Positions 48,182 to 60,560 of a stretch of DNA of 64,000 bases are shown piece by piece; the first letter of the stretch is position 1, and the number at the start of each line of letters is the position of its first letter. Where the stretch lies: contig NC_080065.1 in the NCBI RefSeq assembly GCF_949987535.1, positions 38,541,239-38,605,238 on the forward strand, read 5' to 3'. The DNA is from Balaenoptera acutorostrata (lineage: Eukaryota > Chordata > Mammalia > Artiodactyla > Balaenopteridae). Under the pieces are notes generated by a model. That model did no database searches, was not told the origin of the DNA, and saw nothing but the letters and a program-made list of their open reading frames with translations. The translations under genes were made by a program, and so were the position numbers.

Positions 48182-48619
48182 GGGGCTTCCCTGGTGGTGC
48201 AGTGGTTAAGAGTCTGCCTGCCAAGGCAGGGTACACCGGTTCGAGCCCTGGTCCGGGAAGATCCCACATGCCACGGAGCAACTAAGGCCGTGCACCACAA
48301 CTACTGAGCCTGTGCTCTAGAGCCCGTGAGCCACAACTACTGAGCCTTTGTGCTGCAACTACTGAAGCCCATGCACCACAACTACTGAGCCTGCACTCCA
48401 GAGCCTGCGAGCCACAACTACTGAGCCGTGTGCCACAACTACTGAAGCCCACGCGCCTAGAGCCCGTGCTCCACAACAAGAGAAGCCGCCACAATGAGAA
48501 GCCCACACACCGCAACGAAGAGTAGCCTCTGCTCACCACAACTAGAGAAAGCCTGCACGCAGCAATGAAGACCCAACGCAGCCAAAAATAAATAAGTAAA
48601 ATTAATTAATTAAGAAAAA
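48182..48619 (+). mobile_element. long-form CHR/Bov-tA-type SINE with 20-bp TSD
   Basis: Head gggcttccctggtggtgcag, B box ggttcgagccc at 48238-48248, and tail of AAATAA/TTAA units plus oligo-A. TSD aaaaaaagaatggtatattc at 48162-48181 and 48620-48639 has no mismatch. At about 438 bp it is longer than the other two SINEs because its middle region carries six 'aactactga' units. The minus frames across it are repeat-driven. Confidence 0.95.
48295..48470 (+). repeat. internal tandem duplication in the SINE
   Basis: 'caactactga' units start at 48295, 48331, 48354, 48376, 48412 and 48433, with spacings 36, 23, 22, 36, 21 and then 38 to the next block. The usual long form has a 36-22-38 arrangement, so one 81-bp unit (48295-48375) has been duplicated in tandem. 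Confidence 0.82.
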
Positions 48620-48639
48620 AAAAAAAGAATGGTATATTC

Positions 48640-49347
48640 AAGGAATTCAGGGCCCTGACCTCATTTGATCTTGGGTTAACATCCGCTTTCTGAAACTTTC
48701 TTTCAAATACACTTGGAATCGCCTGACAGCAGCCAGAATTGCTGGTCATTTTGGCCTGTCCCAGTCTCATCACTCAGGTCTACATGTGGTTGTAGGATCT
48801 AGAGGGCTGGTCCCATAGCTTGCTGATGGAAAATAGGAGAAAAGAGAAAAATGGGAAAGTCATTGAGAATTTCTGCAGGAAATATAATAACTAAAGGATA
48901 GAATAGGAGTGGCAAGGAAGCCCGGAGGAGGCATGTGCGTGAAAACGACCTGCAAGTGATTCCACAGCCCTTTGGCCGTGTTCTGTCCCCACTCTTGCCA
49001 GCCTCCACTGTCTTCTGGAGCCCTCATTGCAGGGCAGGGTTGGTGGACTCTTTATTATAAATAGTGAACCCCAAGAGATGACTGTTCTCAATATGAATAG
49101 TCATATTACCTATCTTACACATCTCCCAACAGAAAGTTTGTGTGTGGAGTTACTGTTGCTTCACCAGCTTGAAAGGGAAAAATAATATTTTAAAAAGAAG
49201 GGGCAAAAGATATCACGTTGTGATGAAATGTATATCTGTGGATTGTCATTTGCTATATGACAATTGCTTAAAGCCTGTACTGGTTAACTTTCTGCTAGCA
49301 GCTGACAAGAAATAAGCATCCTTACCCCACGCCGATTCCACGGCTCA
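48640..49347. other. non-coding sequence, nothing recognised
   Basis: No gene or repeat recognised. Confidence 0.4.
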
Positions 49348-49705
49348 TGCCTTAGTCCTTTCTGGGTCGCTAAAACAAAATGCCACAGACTAGGTGGCTG
49401 ACAGATGACAGAAATGTACTACTCACAGTTCTCAGGCCGGAAGTCTGAGATCAGGGTGCCAGCAGGGTCGGGTGAGGGCCGTCTTCCAGCTCGCAGACTT
49501 CTCGTTGTGTCCTCACGTGGTGGAAGCGGCTGCGGAGCTCTCTGGGGACTCTGTAAGAGCACGAATCCCATTTCTGAGGGCTGCAGCCTCATGATCTAAT
49601 CACCTCCCATAGGCCCCACTACTAATACCATCACCTTTGGGTGTTAAGATTTCAGCATATGAATTTGGTGTGGGAAGCAGGGGACACAAACATTCAGACC
49701 ATAGC
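49348..49705 (-). mobile_element. MLT1-type MaLR solo LTR
   Basis: Same family and orientation as the LTR at 2323. The blocks 'aacaaaatgccacagactag', 'ttctcgttgtgtcctcacgt', 'ctcatgatctaatcacctcc', 'ctactaataccatcacctt' and 'cacaaacattcagaccatag' are in order. It is complete from end to end and lacks adjoining internal sequence. Confidence 0.9.
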
Positions 49706-50669
49706 CGTTTATTATAATCTTTTGTACTTCTTTTGCTTCATCATACTTTTGTCTGGCAAAATCCCAGCCCAGACTAAATCCAACTCTCCACCTACACCAG
49801 GCCTGTGCCTGAGAGCCAAATGTGACTGGAGAAAATGTACACCATGAGGACGGGTTCATATTAAATGCAAGCCACTAACCTCACTGAGCCCTTTGTACAA
49901 CTGGCAATGCCCCCGTTTTCCCTGGTGCGTTCACTTTCCTACCCGTCTAAACAACTATCTCATACCTTCTCCTCTCTCCTCGAGCCCCTCACACTTACTT
50001 CTCACATCCTACCTCTGTGCAGATAACCTTCCTTCCTGTTTTACTGCAAACAGACCCCAGAGGCTCCCACCACATCTACTTACCACCCAGAATCAGTGCC
50101 CATAGGCTGTGCCTTCCTCCTGTGTTATCAGAGCTTCTGAGACAAACCACTTCACCTGACACCTGCTTTTTATCCTGCCTTCTACTTACGGACATTACCC
50201 CTGTAATTCTCCCTCTTCTCTCTTGTATTTATCTTCTCTCTCCACTGGATCATTAAATCACCATAAAAGCATGCTGTAATGTCCCAATATTATTATAAAA
50301 GATAAACATGCAATTGTTGATCCTGTGTCTTTCTTTAGCCCCCCCCCCCTCATTTTTCTATCCTTTTCAACAAAACTCCCTGGGAGAGTTGTCCATACTC
50401 CATTGACTGTGGTGGGACAGAAGATGGGAGCTGTGTTTAGCTGCTGGGACAGTTGCTTGCCCTATCCCGGTTGCTAAATTCAGTAGCATGTGCTCAATGC
50501 TCATCTCCTGTGACCTGTTGGATCACCCACACTTCTCTACTTGGTGTCTAGGACACTGCACTTTTCTAGTTTTCCTCACAGCTCACAGGTCTTCCTTGTA
50601 AACTCTTTGCTATTTTTGCTTATCACCCCAACCTCTGACTGTTAGAATGACCCAGAACCAGGCTTCAGG
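49706..50669. other. non-coding sequence with poly-C run
   Basis: A poly-C tract lies at about 50340-50349. Frames at 49893-50256 are pyrimidine-rich chance frames. Confidence 0.4.
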
Positions 50670-50852
50670 TCTTTTCTTGCACCCCTCTGCCACAATAAGT
50701 ACTCCCCTGCTTCCATTCCAAGAGTCCAAGCTCTTGTGCTAGGAATTAAAAACTAAGTCCAAGGCTTTGTAGATATTGTCCTGTGCTCCAGCTGCTAGTG
50801 GGTTGCTGGAAAAATCAATATTTGATGAAAATTTGAATACATTTACTCTGAT
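50670..50852 (+). repeat. member P of an unassigned direct-repeat pair
   Basis: Aligns over its whole length with 52576-52757: shared blocks include 'acccctct', 'agtccaagctct', 'tgtgctc', 'agctgctagtg', 'ttgctg', 'tttgatg' and 'atttgaata'. Roughly three-quarters of positions agree by eye, with small indels. I do not recognise the family. Confidence 0.8.
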
Positions 50853-50904
50853 GGTTTTATATAATATCGATCTATATACTGAAAAGTTCCAAACTAATCT
50901 CCCC

Positions 50905-52290
50905 TGAGCTTTGGACATGTCTATTTCACTACCTAGTTGAAATCTCCACTTGAATGCTTTATAGGCACTCAAAACTGACCTCACCAAAATGGAATTGACC
51001 ACCGTTTGGTGACCCCTCCATCCTTTAGTTGCTTAGGCTGAAAAATATTGGAATCCTCTTGGCTCCTTTCTTTCCCAAAGCCAACTCATCAGCAAATCCG
51101 AAGCATCTCACTCCATCGTCACTGCTACCTTCCTGGTCCAAGGCCCCATCCTCTCTCCCCTGACTGTTGCAAAGGGCCCTCACTGGTCTGTCGGCTTCCC
51201 ACTTGCTCACCCTCTCTCTCCTCATCGCCCCATGGTCTGTTTTCAGCACATCAGGTCATCTCATGCCTCTGCTTAAAGTCCTCCAGTGCCTTCCCATTTC
51301 ATGTGTCCTACAAGGCCCTTTGTGATCTGGTTCCCTATAATCCTTGACTTCACCTGGGCAGATGTTTCTGCTATAATACTGCTATAACAGTATTGTGTGT
51401 CCTGTAAAACTTCACGTTCTGCAAAATGTACTAAAAAAAAAAACAACCCAGGGCTTATGGAAAAGTAGGATTAGAGTGGACCTCTCCTATCTTCTACAAC
51501 TTAAAAACCCCTGCACTAACCAGAGATAGCTTGGGAGAGCCGCGCGGTTGGGAGGGGGCACATTTCTGGGGAGGCAGCACTGGTGCAGGTGCTCATTCTC
51601 TCCAATGGAGCTGAAATCACTCCAGCCTGTGCGGCAGCCAACCCGAGGCCTTTCTCCTTTCCTGCTAAGATTAGAATTCTACTCCTGCTATTCTGGCTCC
51701 TTTTGCCTAGGAAAAAACAAAACAAAACAAAACATGTTTCTGTGTTATACCAACATTTATCCTACTGTTTGCCAATAGCCTATGAACTAATTGCTGTTAT
51801 AGAAACACACGTTGTAACAGAACAACTTGTCCTGACTTACTTTCTGTCATCTTGGCTCTTCCTCCAGTGGGTCAGGAAAGCACCCACCTAGAGGCTTTTG
51901 CCCTTGTTCTTCTTGCCACCTGGCATGGCCTCCCTCCAAAATCCTCCTGGATTTCTTCATCTCTTTCAAACCTTTAATGTTTCCTTCATATTGGCAGCTT
52001 CTCTGACAGCCCGTGTAAGAGTACCACACCCTCACTCCCCACCGCATCCCCCGACATTCTCTCCTGCACGTCATTGTTTATTTTTCTCCTTGATGCTTAT
52101 CATCTGATATATATGACTCACTTATTGCCTGATCCACATCCATGAGTAGTTAAGCTCTGGGAGGGCAAGGATTGTGGGGTGTTTATTTTATTTGCTTCCT
52201 TTGTTTTCCTCTGCTACATCTTCAGTGCCTGGAACACGGGCCAGCGTGTGAAAGCAAGGCATTTCAAAAATGTTGACTGAATGAATGAAA
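50905..52290 (+). mobile_element. L2 LINE, about 1.4 kb, interrupted
   Basis: L2 phrase order on the plus strand: 'gaaatctccacttgaatgct', 'catcagcaaatccgaagcat', 'ccttcctggtccaaggcccc', 'tgcctctgcttaaagtcctc' and 'tacaaggccctttgtgatct'. After a foreign or unrecognisable stretch (51366-51840) the L2 3' end follows, with 'tgcttatcatctgatatata' and 'ttgactgaatgaatgaaa'. It is the longest L2 in the window. Confidence 0.85.
51366..51840. other. unrecognised stretch interrupting the L2
   Basis: About 475 bp that does not follow L2. It contains two poly-A runs, one grading into (CAAAA)n at 51711-51733. It could be an inserted repeat that I cannot name, or diverged L2. Confidence 0.4.
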
Positions 52291-52575
52291 TTCGAACTCC
52301 TTTAGAATTCATCTGAATTTCCTTCTAGCCTGGACAATAGTCCATCTGACTTTATTTCTTTTCTGATGTTGTTTATGTGTTTGTGTGTGTATGTGACAGG
52401 GAGAGTGGCTTTTCTCAGACCTGGTTTCATGTCTTCTTTGGTATGCATCAGACTTGCATGGTGTTTCATACCCACCACACTGCCCCTAGGGATGTTCTAA
52501 CATTTAAAGCTTTGATATTTCAGGAATTTATTATAAGGGGTGTGCTGGGAAAAGTCGTGGTGCAGGTTGTGTGTA

Positions 52576-52757
52576 TCTTTTTGTACCCCTCTACCAATGT
52601 AAGCACTCCTTATCCCCCTTCAGGAGTCCAAGCTCTCATGATAACAATGAAAAATTAAGTTCATAGGTTTTTCAGATATTAGCTAGCCTGTGCTCTAGCT
52701 GCTAGTGCATTGCTGTAAAATTAATTTTTGATGGGAATTTGAATATATTACCTCTAT
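52576..52757 (+). repeat. member Q of an unassigned direct-repeat pair
   Basis: Partner of 50670-50852 in the same orientation, about 1.9 kb downstream, with the L2 between them. Flanks beyond the aligned part differ. Confidence 0.8.
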
Positions 52758-55700
52758 ACCCACTACCAGTCTTGGTGTACGGTTAAAAATATAGGTCATT
52801 CCCATACTCCACAGTGATGGCCGCGGCACAGGTTTGTGTTAAGGTTATGAAAGGGCAGGGAGATGGTGACTAACTCCCTCTGGTGCTGGGCAGGGCTTCA
52901 CGAGGGTGGTGATGAGAGCAGGTGGTGGTTGAGGTCAGTTGGGGGGAGGATAATAAGTGCGGGGGTTCTCAAGGCAGAGAGCGGTGGAGGTGGATCCAGG
53001 GATCAACATGTTAAAAGGCACCGAAATGGACAGGTTCCAGTGTGTTCAGGGACCAGTATGGTGAATCATTAGGCATGGGGGTGGGGGGAGTATAGGAATG
53101 TTGATGAGAGAGGTAGCCCCATGTGCCATGAAGAGTTTGAACTTGACCCAACTAGGGAGCTATCAAAGCTTTAGGTGATACGTCTTCCTACTCCTCACCT
53201 TTCCCAACCAATCCCTGGCTTCTCAAAACCGTCAGCTTTAAGCTTATGTTGCTGTGATCTATCAATATTCTGCATTTTTTTATAGCAAAACTTAACTATA
53301 TTCAAATCCTTTAGGACCCTGCACTTGACTAGCAGGTTGCCCAATGAAAACTAGATTATAGACTATGAATTAATAGAAGTAATGGCACACGTAGACACCC
53401 CGTAACATTTTTTTGACTTGGATTAAAAGCTTTGACACATCGTCTTTCTCAGATCTGTCTCAGGTTCCTTCTAGTGGCTCTGATCCACTTCTCAGCTTGT
53501 GGTGGTGTCACCCCCCCCACAAACATTTTTGAACACCCTGAAGTTCTTACTTTGGTGTCCTGAACTCGTGGCTCTGGGAGAAAAAAAATTTTTTTAATGA
53601 TCAAGGAAATAAGGTTGAATTAGATCCTTTGTGAGGTTCATGATGAAAACAATACCCTGCTGTAAGCCGAGCCTCAGGTCTGCCATTGACAGGTTGGGTA
53701 TCACTGACAAGTCCCTCCACATTTCTGCATCTCAGTAGACTTATGTGGCCAAATTTCCATAATGAAATGATTACTAGAGACCTGATGCTTTAACCACCCC
53801 CTACCCCCCAAATGTACCCCTTTGGTGAGGTTTCAACTGTGGCTGGGTAGTTATCTGGGGGGGAAATGCCCCGCTCAGCCTCTTAAATCATTTTTCCTAA
53901 GGCTGGGATGAGAAGTGTGCAGTCTCCAAATGACTTTGTGGATTATCCAGCCTCTAGTCCTCTCCCTCCCACATGGAAGTCAGCTATCTTTGGCCACTTC
54001 ACAGCTTATTAGCAGCCCAACTAGAGGCCAGGGAGAGGAAATGGATGAGATGAAGCTTAAGTATGTCACATTGGTTCTTTCTTAGCAGCTCTGATAAAAG
54101 GCTTAGCAGGATGAGGTTAAAACTTGATTAAAGAGGTTTGGGGATTATCTGTGACACTGGCTTATGTATGTTACCTTCCTCCTTTCCCCTCTTCCCTTTT
54201 TCTAGTAATTAAGCATGAGTTGGCTGCAAGCATTAATGAGGCCAATATAAAAATTCTTTACTGTAGGCTCTTGAAAAAAATTATTTTTACTTACAGGAAA
54301 ATCAAAATAAAACTTACTTTGCTCAGAATGTCATTTTTCCTAGTCAAAATCAGGCAAGTTCTTGAACCAGAATGGTGACTAAATATAGTAAAAGGTTTGC
54401 TTAAGTCAAAAGATGCACCTTACACCTATGTTTTGAATTCTGCATGCAGAAATTTGGCTGCTTACAAGTGGCTTCTGGGTGCAGGTCCCCAAACAAGATT
54501 TGTTCTGCAAATTTCCCATGAGCGAGGTCACCTCTTTGGATAGGCAGACCCAGGGATTTCATACTCAGAAGATAAATTCACGCTATATTTCTTGGAGGAA
54601 TCTCTAGCCTTGCCTCTCTGACAACCAGGCCTCTCTTCCCTTCTGTTAGAATTTATGATCCTCAAAAAAGTTTTCTCTGGGTTTATGCAAACTCCCAGCT
54701 ATCCATGATTATGGACATAAATGGCTCTAGATGCAAGAAGAAAGAAATGATTAAGAAATAGAAAGATACACTGAGACCAACATTAGTGAAGAAGCCACAG
54801 AACCAATTTCTGGATTTAAGAAATAGAGGTCAAAGATTTGGGCACGACCTAAGAGGGAGGGCTAGGGCAGTGACAAGACTGGGATCTCTGGTGAGGTAAT
54901 GCCCAGGCCTGCCTCTGGAACTCTGCCATGGTGGGGACATTGGTAAAGATCTGTGGTCATTACAGAATGAGAAGGAGGGATGGAAGGAAAAGATTGTGGG
55001 AGCATCAGTGGAGGGTCCCCATAAGTAGCATGATCCCAGTTCCATTTGATGAAGGAGCTTTGTAAGGTTTCCTAAGTTTCCAACATCTGGAAGAAGATTA
55101 GGCCTTTAAGGACCAATAAGACACTCCATTTCACTGGGAGTTTGTGACAGCTCAAAGGAGGAAGAGTGATGGGGGCAGGTGATGGGCCAGCTAAGTCTTA
55201 AAGCCAACAGTCTCAGGAAAGGTGGCCAGGAGAGGGCAGTCACCTTTTATGAAGAGCACAACTGAAGTTGCAAAGAGTACTACTTCTGCCACAAAGTCAT
55301 AAAGCACGAGGCAGGTTTACCCAAGATGCAATATCTTACACATTAGTAGGCACTTAAATACTAAATACACACTAGCTGCTGCTTTTCCCAGATCTCATCA
55401 GAGTTCCATAGAGACCTTGAACCTGGTTCCTTCCAGAAAACCAAACAATGACACTACAGGGAAATGATTGCAAATCCAGGAAGCAGTTTTGCCCTCTGGT
55501 AAAAACAGTTTTCTTTTCTTTGCAGTTTATTTTGGCATAGGCGAGTGTCTCCTTCATGGCAGATGGCTACTGTTTGCAACTGTTGTTATCATGTTTTTCC
55601 TTTCTCGTCTTCCAGTATTCTCTATTCCTGCTGTTGATACTGTCACTTTACTAATGGAACCCACTTTATAAAGCTGCTGCATTTTTCTTTGTCCATGGGA

Positions 55701-56409
55701 TCAATGTTATGCTCTGTGTCGTCTATGTAGCATTGGCTTCTAACTAACCAGGGAGTTAGTTGTTCAGAGGAAAGAAGAGTGAAGGTGGACATAGGCTGAG
55801 GGCTAACTTAATGATTTCCTTCATTTGGCAGTAAGGCTTAATTAAGATCCCAGTTTCATTCTATTGGATTCAGTCTGTGACCTGCTGGAACACAGTCTTG
55901 AATTAACACTGAGTGGATGTAAAAACAGTAAGGTAAGAAATTTGCGCTTCACTGGACTGTAGCTGTTTGTTTAGCTGGAGAAAATGTAGTGGGTGGTCCA
56001 GCCTTCACAACCAGTAAGAACAGAGCTGAGGTGGAAAAGCTTTGGTGAAGGAGGGCAGTAGCAGTCCTTCCATTTCTTTCATTTTATCACAGCCTAGAAA
56101 TTAGTTCATTAAGTGGGTTGATCTTGTAGGAATTCATATTTTAGCTTTGTCTCCATCAAATTGTTTAGTTTAAATCTAAGAGCTATGCCCATCGAAAGCT
56201 CTTCCTGGTCCATGAAATGAATAACAATAATGAATGTTAATAGAAACAAAGGCTTTATTTGGCTTGTTTTTGGAGGGGATACAGAGAATAACTGTGACAT
56301 TATAGAGTAGATTTTTGTTATTTACTTTTTGATTATTCATTTGAGTCATTATAACCTCTAACTGGTATTTGTTTCTGACTTTTGCCATTGTGCTCCCCAC
56401 GTGGGAGAT
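52758..56409. other. non-coding sequence, mostly unrecognised
   Basis: A possible L2 trace in minus orientation lies around 53080-53190, and a faint MIR-like trace at 53640-53760. A short poly-A/poly-T pair is at 53580-53597. No coding region is supported. Confidence 0.4.
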
Positions 56410-56600
56410 GCAAAAGGCCTGAAGTTGGCTCACTCAAGACATAAAACCTTAATAAACTGCCCCATTAATTACCACCTTCATTACTGCCTTGAAAGTGAGA
56501 GTTTGTTAGGGCAGCAGAGATTAATTTCTTCTGGATCATTGCTACTCGGCTACTTAGAGCGTAAAAACAGTTCATCTTTATCATCAACACTTAAGCCAAA
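56410..56600. promoter_or_regulatory. candidate conserved non-coding element
   Basis: Non-repeat sequence rich in homeodomain-like ATTA cores (cattaattacc, gagattaatttc) and a GATA-like word (tttatcatc), without simple-repeat structure. Regulatory status is only an inference from composition. Confidence 0.2.
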
Positions 56601-56609
56601 AATCACTTA

Positions 56610-56795
56610 AGAGGCAGTATGGTACAGTGGTGGAGGGCTCAGATGGGCTCACTGGGATCTTGGTTTGGCTACTTCCAAGCTATGTAACCTTGGGCTTCAG
56701 GACCCTTCTGCTACGTACAGTGGTTGCAGAGTTTCTTCATAGAGCTGTGAAATGAGGTAATACATGTAAAGAGCTTAGAACAGTGTCTCACCCTG
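56610..56795 (+). mobile_element. MIR SINE
   Basis: Collinear MIR: 'aggcagtatggtacagtggt', 'gcttggg'-like 'taaccttgggcttcag', 'gctgtgaaatgaggtaatac' and 'gagcttagaacagtgtctca'. Confidence 0.82.
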
Positions 56796-57554
56796 TAGGG
56801 AAAATAGGGGAGAAAGAGTGAGAGGAAAGGAGATAAGGCAGTGAGGGATGGGGGAGAGGGCAAGAGAAAGTTAAAGAAAGAGTGGAAGAATCTCAAATGT
56901 AAAATGGCTATTTTTTGATTTTTTGCAAGAAGAGATATATAGGTATGTTCGTATGACTTTGAAAAACCTTGGTGCACATCAGCAAAAGACTGGAGCTTAT
57001 ATTGAAGCAGAGGTGTAGACCTGTGTGACTTATGTCCTGGCCAATTGCCTGGTGTCCCCTGTGGTCAGATTGATCCCTATTGGCACAAAGGATTTTATGG
57101 ACAGGTGGTTGGGGCAAACTTTGAAACCTGGTTGTTTGCACTTGTTTGCCAGAATGTGTAATTATTTACTGGTGCTTGCTAAAGATGTCAGTTTAGCTTT
57201 TTTGGCAGAGACAGGATTAAGTTTAATATTTGGAAGCATCTTCTTCAGTTGACCTGGCTTTTGTTACTGCCCTTAGTTTGGCATGTAGCAACCGAACCTA
57301 CTGGTTAGCTCATTAGACATTAGACATTTATTATTTAGAAATTTATCTTCTCAAAGCAAAAAAACAACCCTTTGTCATGTTTCCTCTAAGAAGACAGTAA
57401 CTGTGAGTTTAGTATCAATGGACTAATTGGGCGGTTGAGAAAATAAGTTTTGGAAAGACAGTAGTAACTTAAGAATTTTCCTCAGATGGAGGTTTCCTTT
57501 TAAAAACCTGAACTGAGCTTTATCAAAACAATATTTGAACTTTGACTACCCAAT
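56796..57554. other. non-coding sequence, nothing recognised
   Basis: A purine-rich stretch lies at 56805-56890. No gene recognised. Confidence 0.4.
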
Positions 57555-57665
57555 TAGAATCTCCAGGAGGGCAGGGTTGTGTCTGTGTGGTTTCTGACTA
57601 CATCTTTGGGCCTGTATCATTACCCAGGTCATAGTAGGCACTCAATAAAAGCTGAATGAATAAGT
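57555..57665 (+). mobile_element. L2 LINE 3' end
   Basis: 'ggagggcagggttgtgtctg' and 'ggtcatagtaggcactcaat' followed by 'gctgaatgaataag': the typical L2 terminus. Confidence 0.8.
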
Positions 57666-59914
57666 ACAGTATCTAAATTAGCATGGCTGTCCCTTGGAAT
57701 AAGGGAATTAAGTCGAAGGGGAATATGCCATTATTCTTTATGGTCAGGGCCTATTTTGTCTGTTCCAATTAAAAGGAAAAAAATGTGATATAAAGGAAAC
57801 AGAGAAATGCTCTATATTTCTATTGTGTTTGACATCTGCAATAAGTTTTAGGTTAATTTCCCAAATCCTGTTGTATCGAGATTGTCATGTTTCTTAGTGG
57901 CATATTGTTCATTCCAACTTATAGTGCAATTATTGCTGCCATTCCGAGTCGATATATGTTTTACGTTATTAAAATGGCATGTCTTCTGAGCATTTGTCAC
58001 GTATTCCAAACACTTGCATAATTTCTCTTGGTGTTGTGCCCTATTGCCATTGCAGAGTCTAAGGACCAAATGAGGTCTGTTCTTTTCCTGATATTCTTTT
58101 GACCACTTTTAGAATATGCCAAGTCCATTCACACAACTAAGTGGCTCAGTGCTCTGTTTTCTGGTCTTCTCAGATTAGATTATCCACCAGCTGGAAGTTT
58201 AGACATTAAAAACAATGGCTGTGATCCTTTCCCTTCATTGCCTTCTCTTCTCTTTCTTTCCCTAAAATTGGCCTCTTGATTCCATTATACTAATAATTAG
58301 TAGTAGTAATAGTATTATATTAATATATTGGTAATTATTTTTATAAATAATTATAATTATAATAATTATGAAATAAATAATAATTTATGATAATTAATAA
58401 TGTATGTATGTACACACACATATACAGAGGAGAGAGAGTGATTGGTAGATACTTTGGCCATTATATTAAATGCTAAAATTTCTTGTTAAACAAGTTTTGT
58501 GGGTGTGTTTGTTGTTGTTTGTTCCCTTTGCAACTCAAATAACCTAGTTTTCTTGGGGTGCAGAGAACACATGCTCAGGAAACAGCCTCCTTTTCCCCTG
58601 TTGGTAGGGAAGACATAGGCGAAAGGAGTGAAGGGATGTGTTTTCTGTAGCCAGGGCTCTGTGAGAAATAACACTGGTAGAGAAAAAGGCTCAAAGGGAA
58701 GCAAAAGCTTACTTTCTCCTGGCAGAATAGCCTCGTCCTCATCCGCTCTTCCCCTGCCTCGGAGGCACATTTGGAATGACCAGAGTAGAGTGCCTGGCTT
58801 TTCTGCTCAGAGTTAGCTAGCCTTTGGATTGCCATCTTCCCCTTCCCAGTGTGAGCAGGACATTGCAGGGCCATCTCTGACTCTTCCTGCCATTCACACA
58901 CTCAGCCTAGATGAATAAATCCCAGTTGAGGGGGGCAGGGAGTCTTGGCATTCACAGGGAACCAAAATGATATCTGATCTCCCCATGGGAGAAAAGTGAG
59001 AAAGAATAATTCTTTGGGACTCTGAAAATATAAACACAAATAGAAAATTAAAAGTGGAGAATCCATTTGGAGTCGATAAAAAGGGCTAAACTCTCTGTTG
59101 GTCATGTGACTTACTCTTGGCATTCAAGGATCCAGAGGCTCTTGTGGTCTAATCTGGAGAGAGTCACTAACTCGCTGTGTCACCTTGGCAAATTGGTTGA
59201 TCTCCTTGTGCTGTAGTGTTCGGTCCAGCTGCTGGAGGGGATGAAAGCAAGACCTCACTGAAACCAGATGCTGCCTCTCTGAAAGGCTTTCAGCAATAAA
59301 TAATATCATATATACTTTGTTCCTGGCAGCAAGTGCTGAACTGTTGTAACCCCCTGTTTTCACTTGCTTCTAAGATTCTGGAAATTTCTCCTTTGGGCTT
59401 GAATTTTTCCATGCTTGTCCTCAGCCCAAAGCTTTTTGGAAAGTTTGACCAAAATTTCACTTAGCTGTTTTTCCTGAATGATGGGAGAATGAGGGCAATG
59501 CGTTGTTTTTTTTTCAGCTCATGAAATAAATTTCAATTTTTGCCTGGTATGTCAGAAAAATAGCAGAGCTGCTCCTTTTAAAGTGTTTAGAAAAGAATCA
59601 TGGGATGGTAAAGAATGCCTGCAGAAGATAATTTTAGGTTGCTGAGTGTATCCTTTTGTATTTTAACAAGACCACACATAATCGGGACACACATGAAAAG
59701 CTCTAGTTTAGTTTTAAAGATGACCAAAGAGGAAGATTACACATATTCTCTCAGTAACCCATCCCCAGTTAATTACCAAGAGGCAGCTGCAGCTACCATC
59801 AGTTGTCAATCCTTCTTGACCACTTGCTTCATGTCTACATGGTTCCTAAAGACTTCATGATTATGTACCGGCACTGACCCCCTCGTCTACATTTTGAATA
59901 AACTTGACCGTGTC
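57666..59914. other. non-coding sequence with AT-rich low-complexity tract
   Basis: An AT-rich ATT/AATA tract occupies 58283-58415 and ends in a short ACAC run. A motif-dense stretch at 57890-58060 shows no repeat signature. Frames at 58486-58901 (minus) have no recognised domain. Confidence 0.42.
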
Positions 59915-60145
59915 TTTCAGGTGGACTTCAAAGACACCTTCTCTGATCATCAAACTAGGTCATGCATTTCTTCATAGCACTTGCAACATAATTACAGACA
60001 TGTGTAATGACTTCGGTTGTGCTTCCCCACCAGACCCATAGCGCCATTATGGCAGAGCCTATGTCTCTCTTACTCATTGTCTCTGGAACACTTAGCTTAG
60101 TGCCGAGCATATGGTAGACACTCGTTGCTGGATGAATTAAATGAC
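59915..60145 (+). mobile_element. L2 LINE 3' region
   Basis: 'gacaccttctctgatcatca', 'ttcttcatagcacttgcaac' and 'gtgccgagcatatggtagac' precede an ending of the 'gctggatgaattaaatga' type. Collinear with the L2 3' end. Confidence 0.83.
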
Positions 60146-60394
60146 TCTGGATACAACTGTTCTTACTGGAACTTGTTCACAGATTTGTCCAGACATGCAT
60201 GCGTGCGTTTGGCAAGCATCCTTATCTACTTTATGCCAAGCATTGCTGGGAATCTGTTTGTCCTTTGGTAGATAGCACAGGAGTTCTTACGGATTTATTA
60301 CTTATACACCAAAACAATTATATTATTTGGGTACCATTACTATACCTGTAATTGGAATATTGGGCTAAAAAAGTCAAAGCCGACCCAGGGAATT

Positions 60395-60560
60395 TATCAT
60401 TTACTGAGCATCTGTTGTGTGCCAGGCACGGTATTAGGTACTGAAAAGAGAATGATTGGTAAGACACAGTCTCTGCCAGGAAGTCACTTGTAGATTAACA
60501 GTAGCAAGAAGACAAATCCTGAAATAACTATTACTCAAGATGGAATATAATAGAGTCAGG
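60395..60560 (-). mobile_element. L2 or MIR fragment
   Basis: 'ttactgagcatctgttgtgt' and 'gccaggcacggtattaggta' are the reverse complement of the shared L2/MIR 3' end. The continuation with 'agtctctgccaggaagtcac' and 'gtagattaacagtagcaaga' favours L2. Confidence 0.68.

Noticed and set aside
58486..58901. Two overlapping minus frames of 94 and 108 codons
   Set aside because: They overlap in different frames without recognisable domains, next to low-complexity AT-rich DNA.
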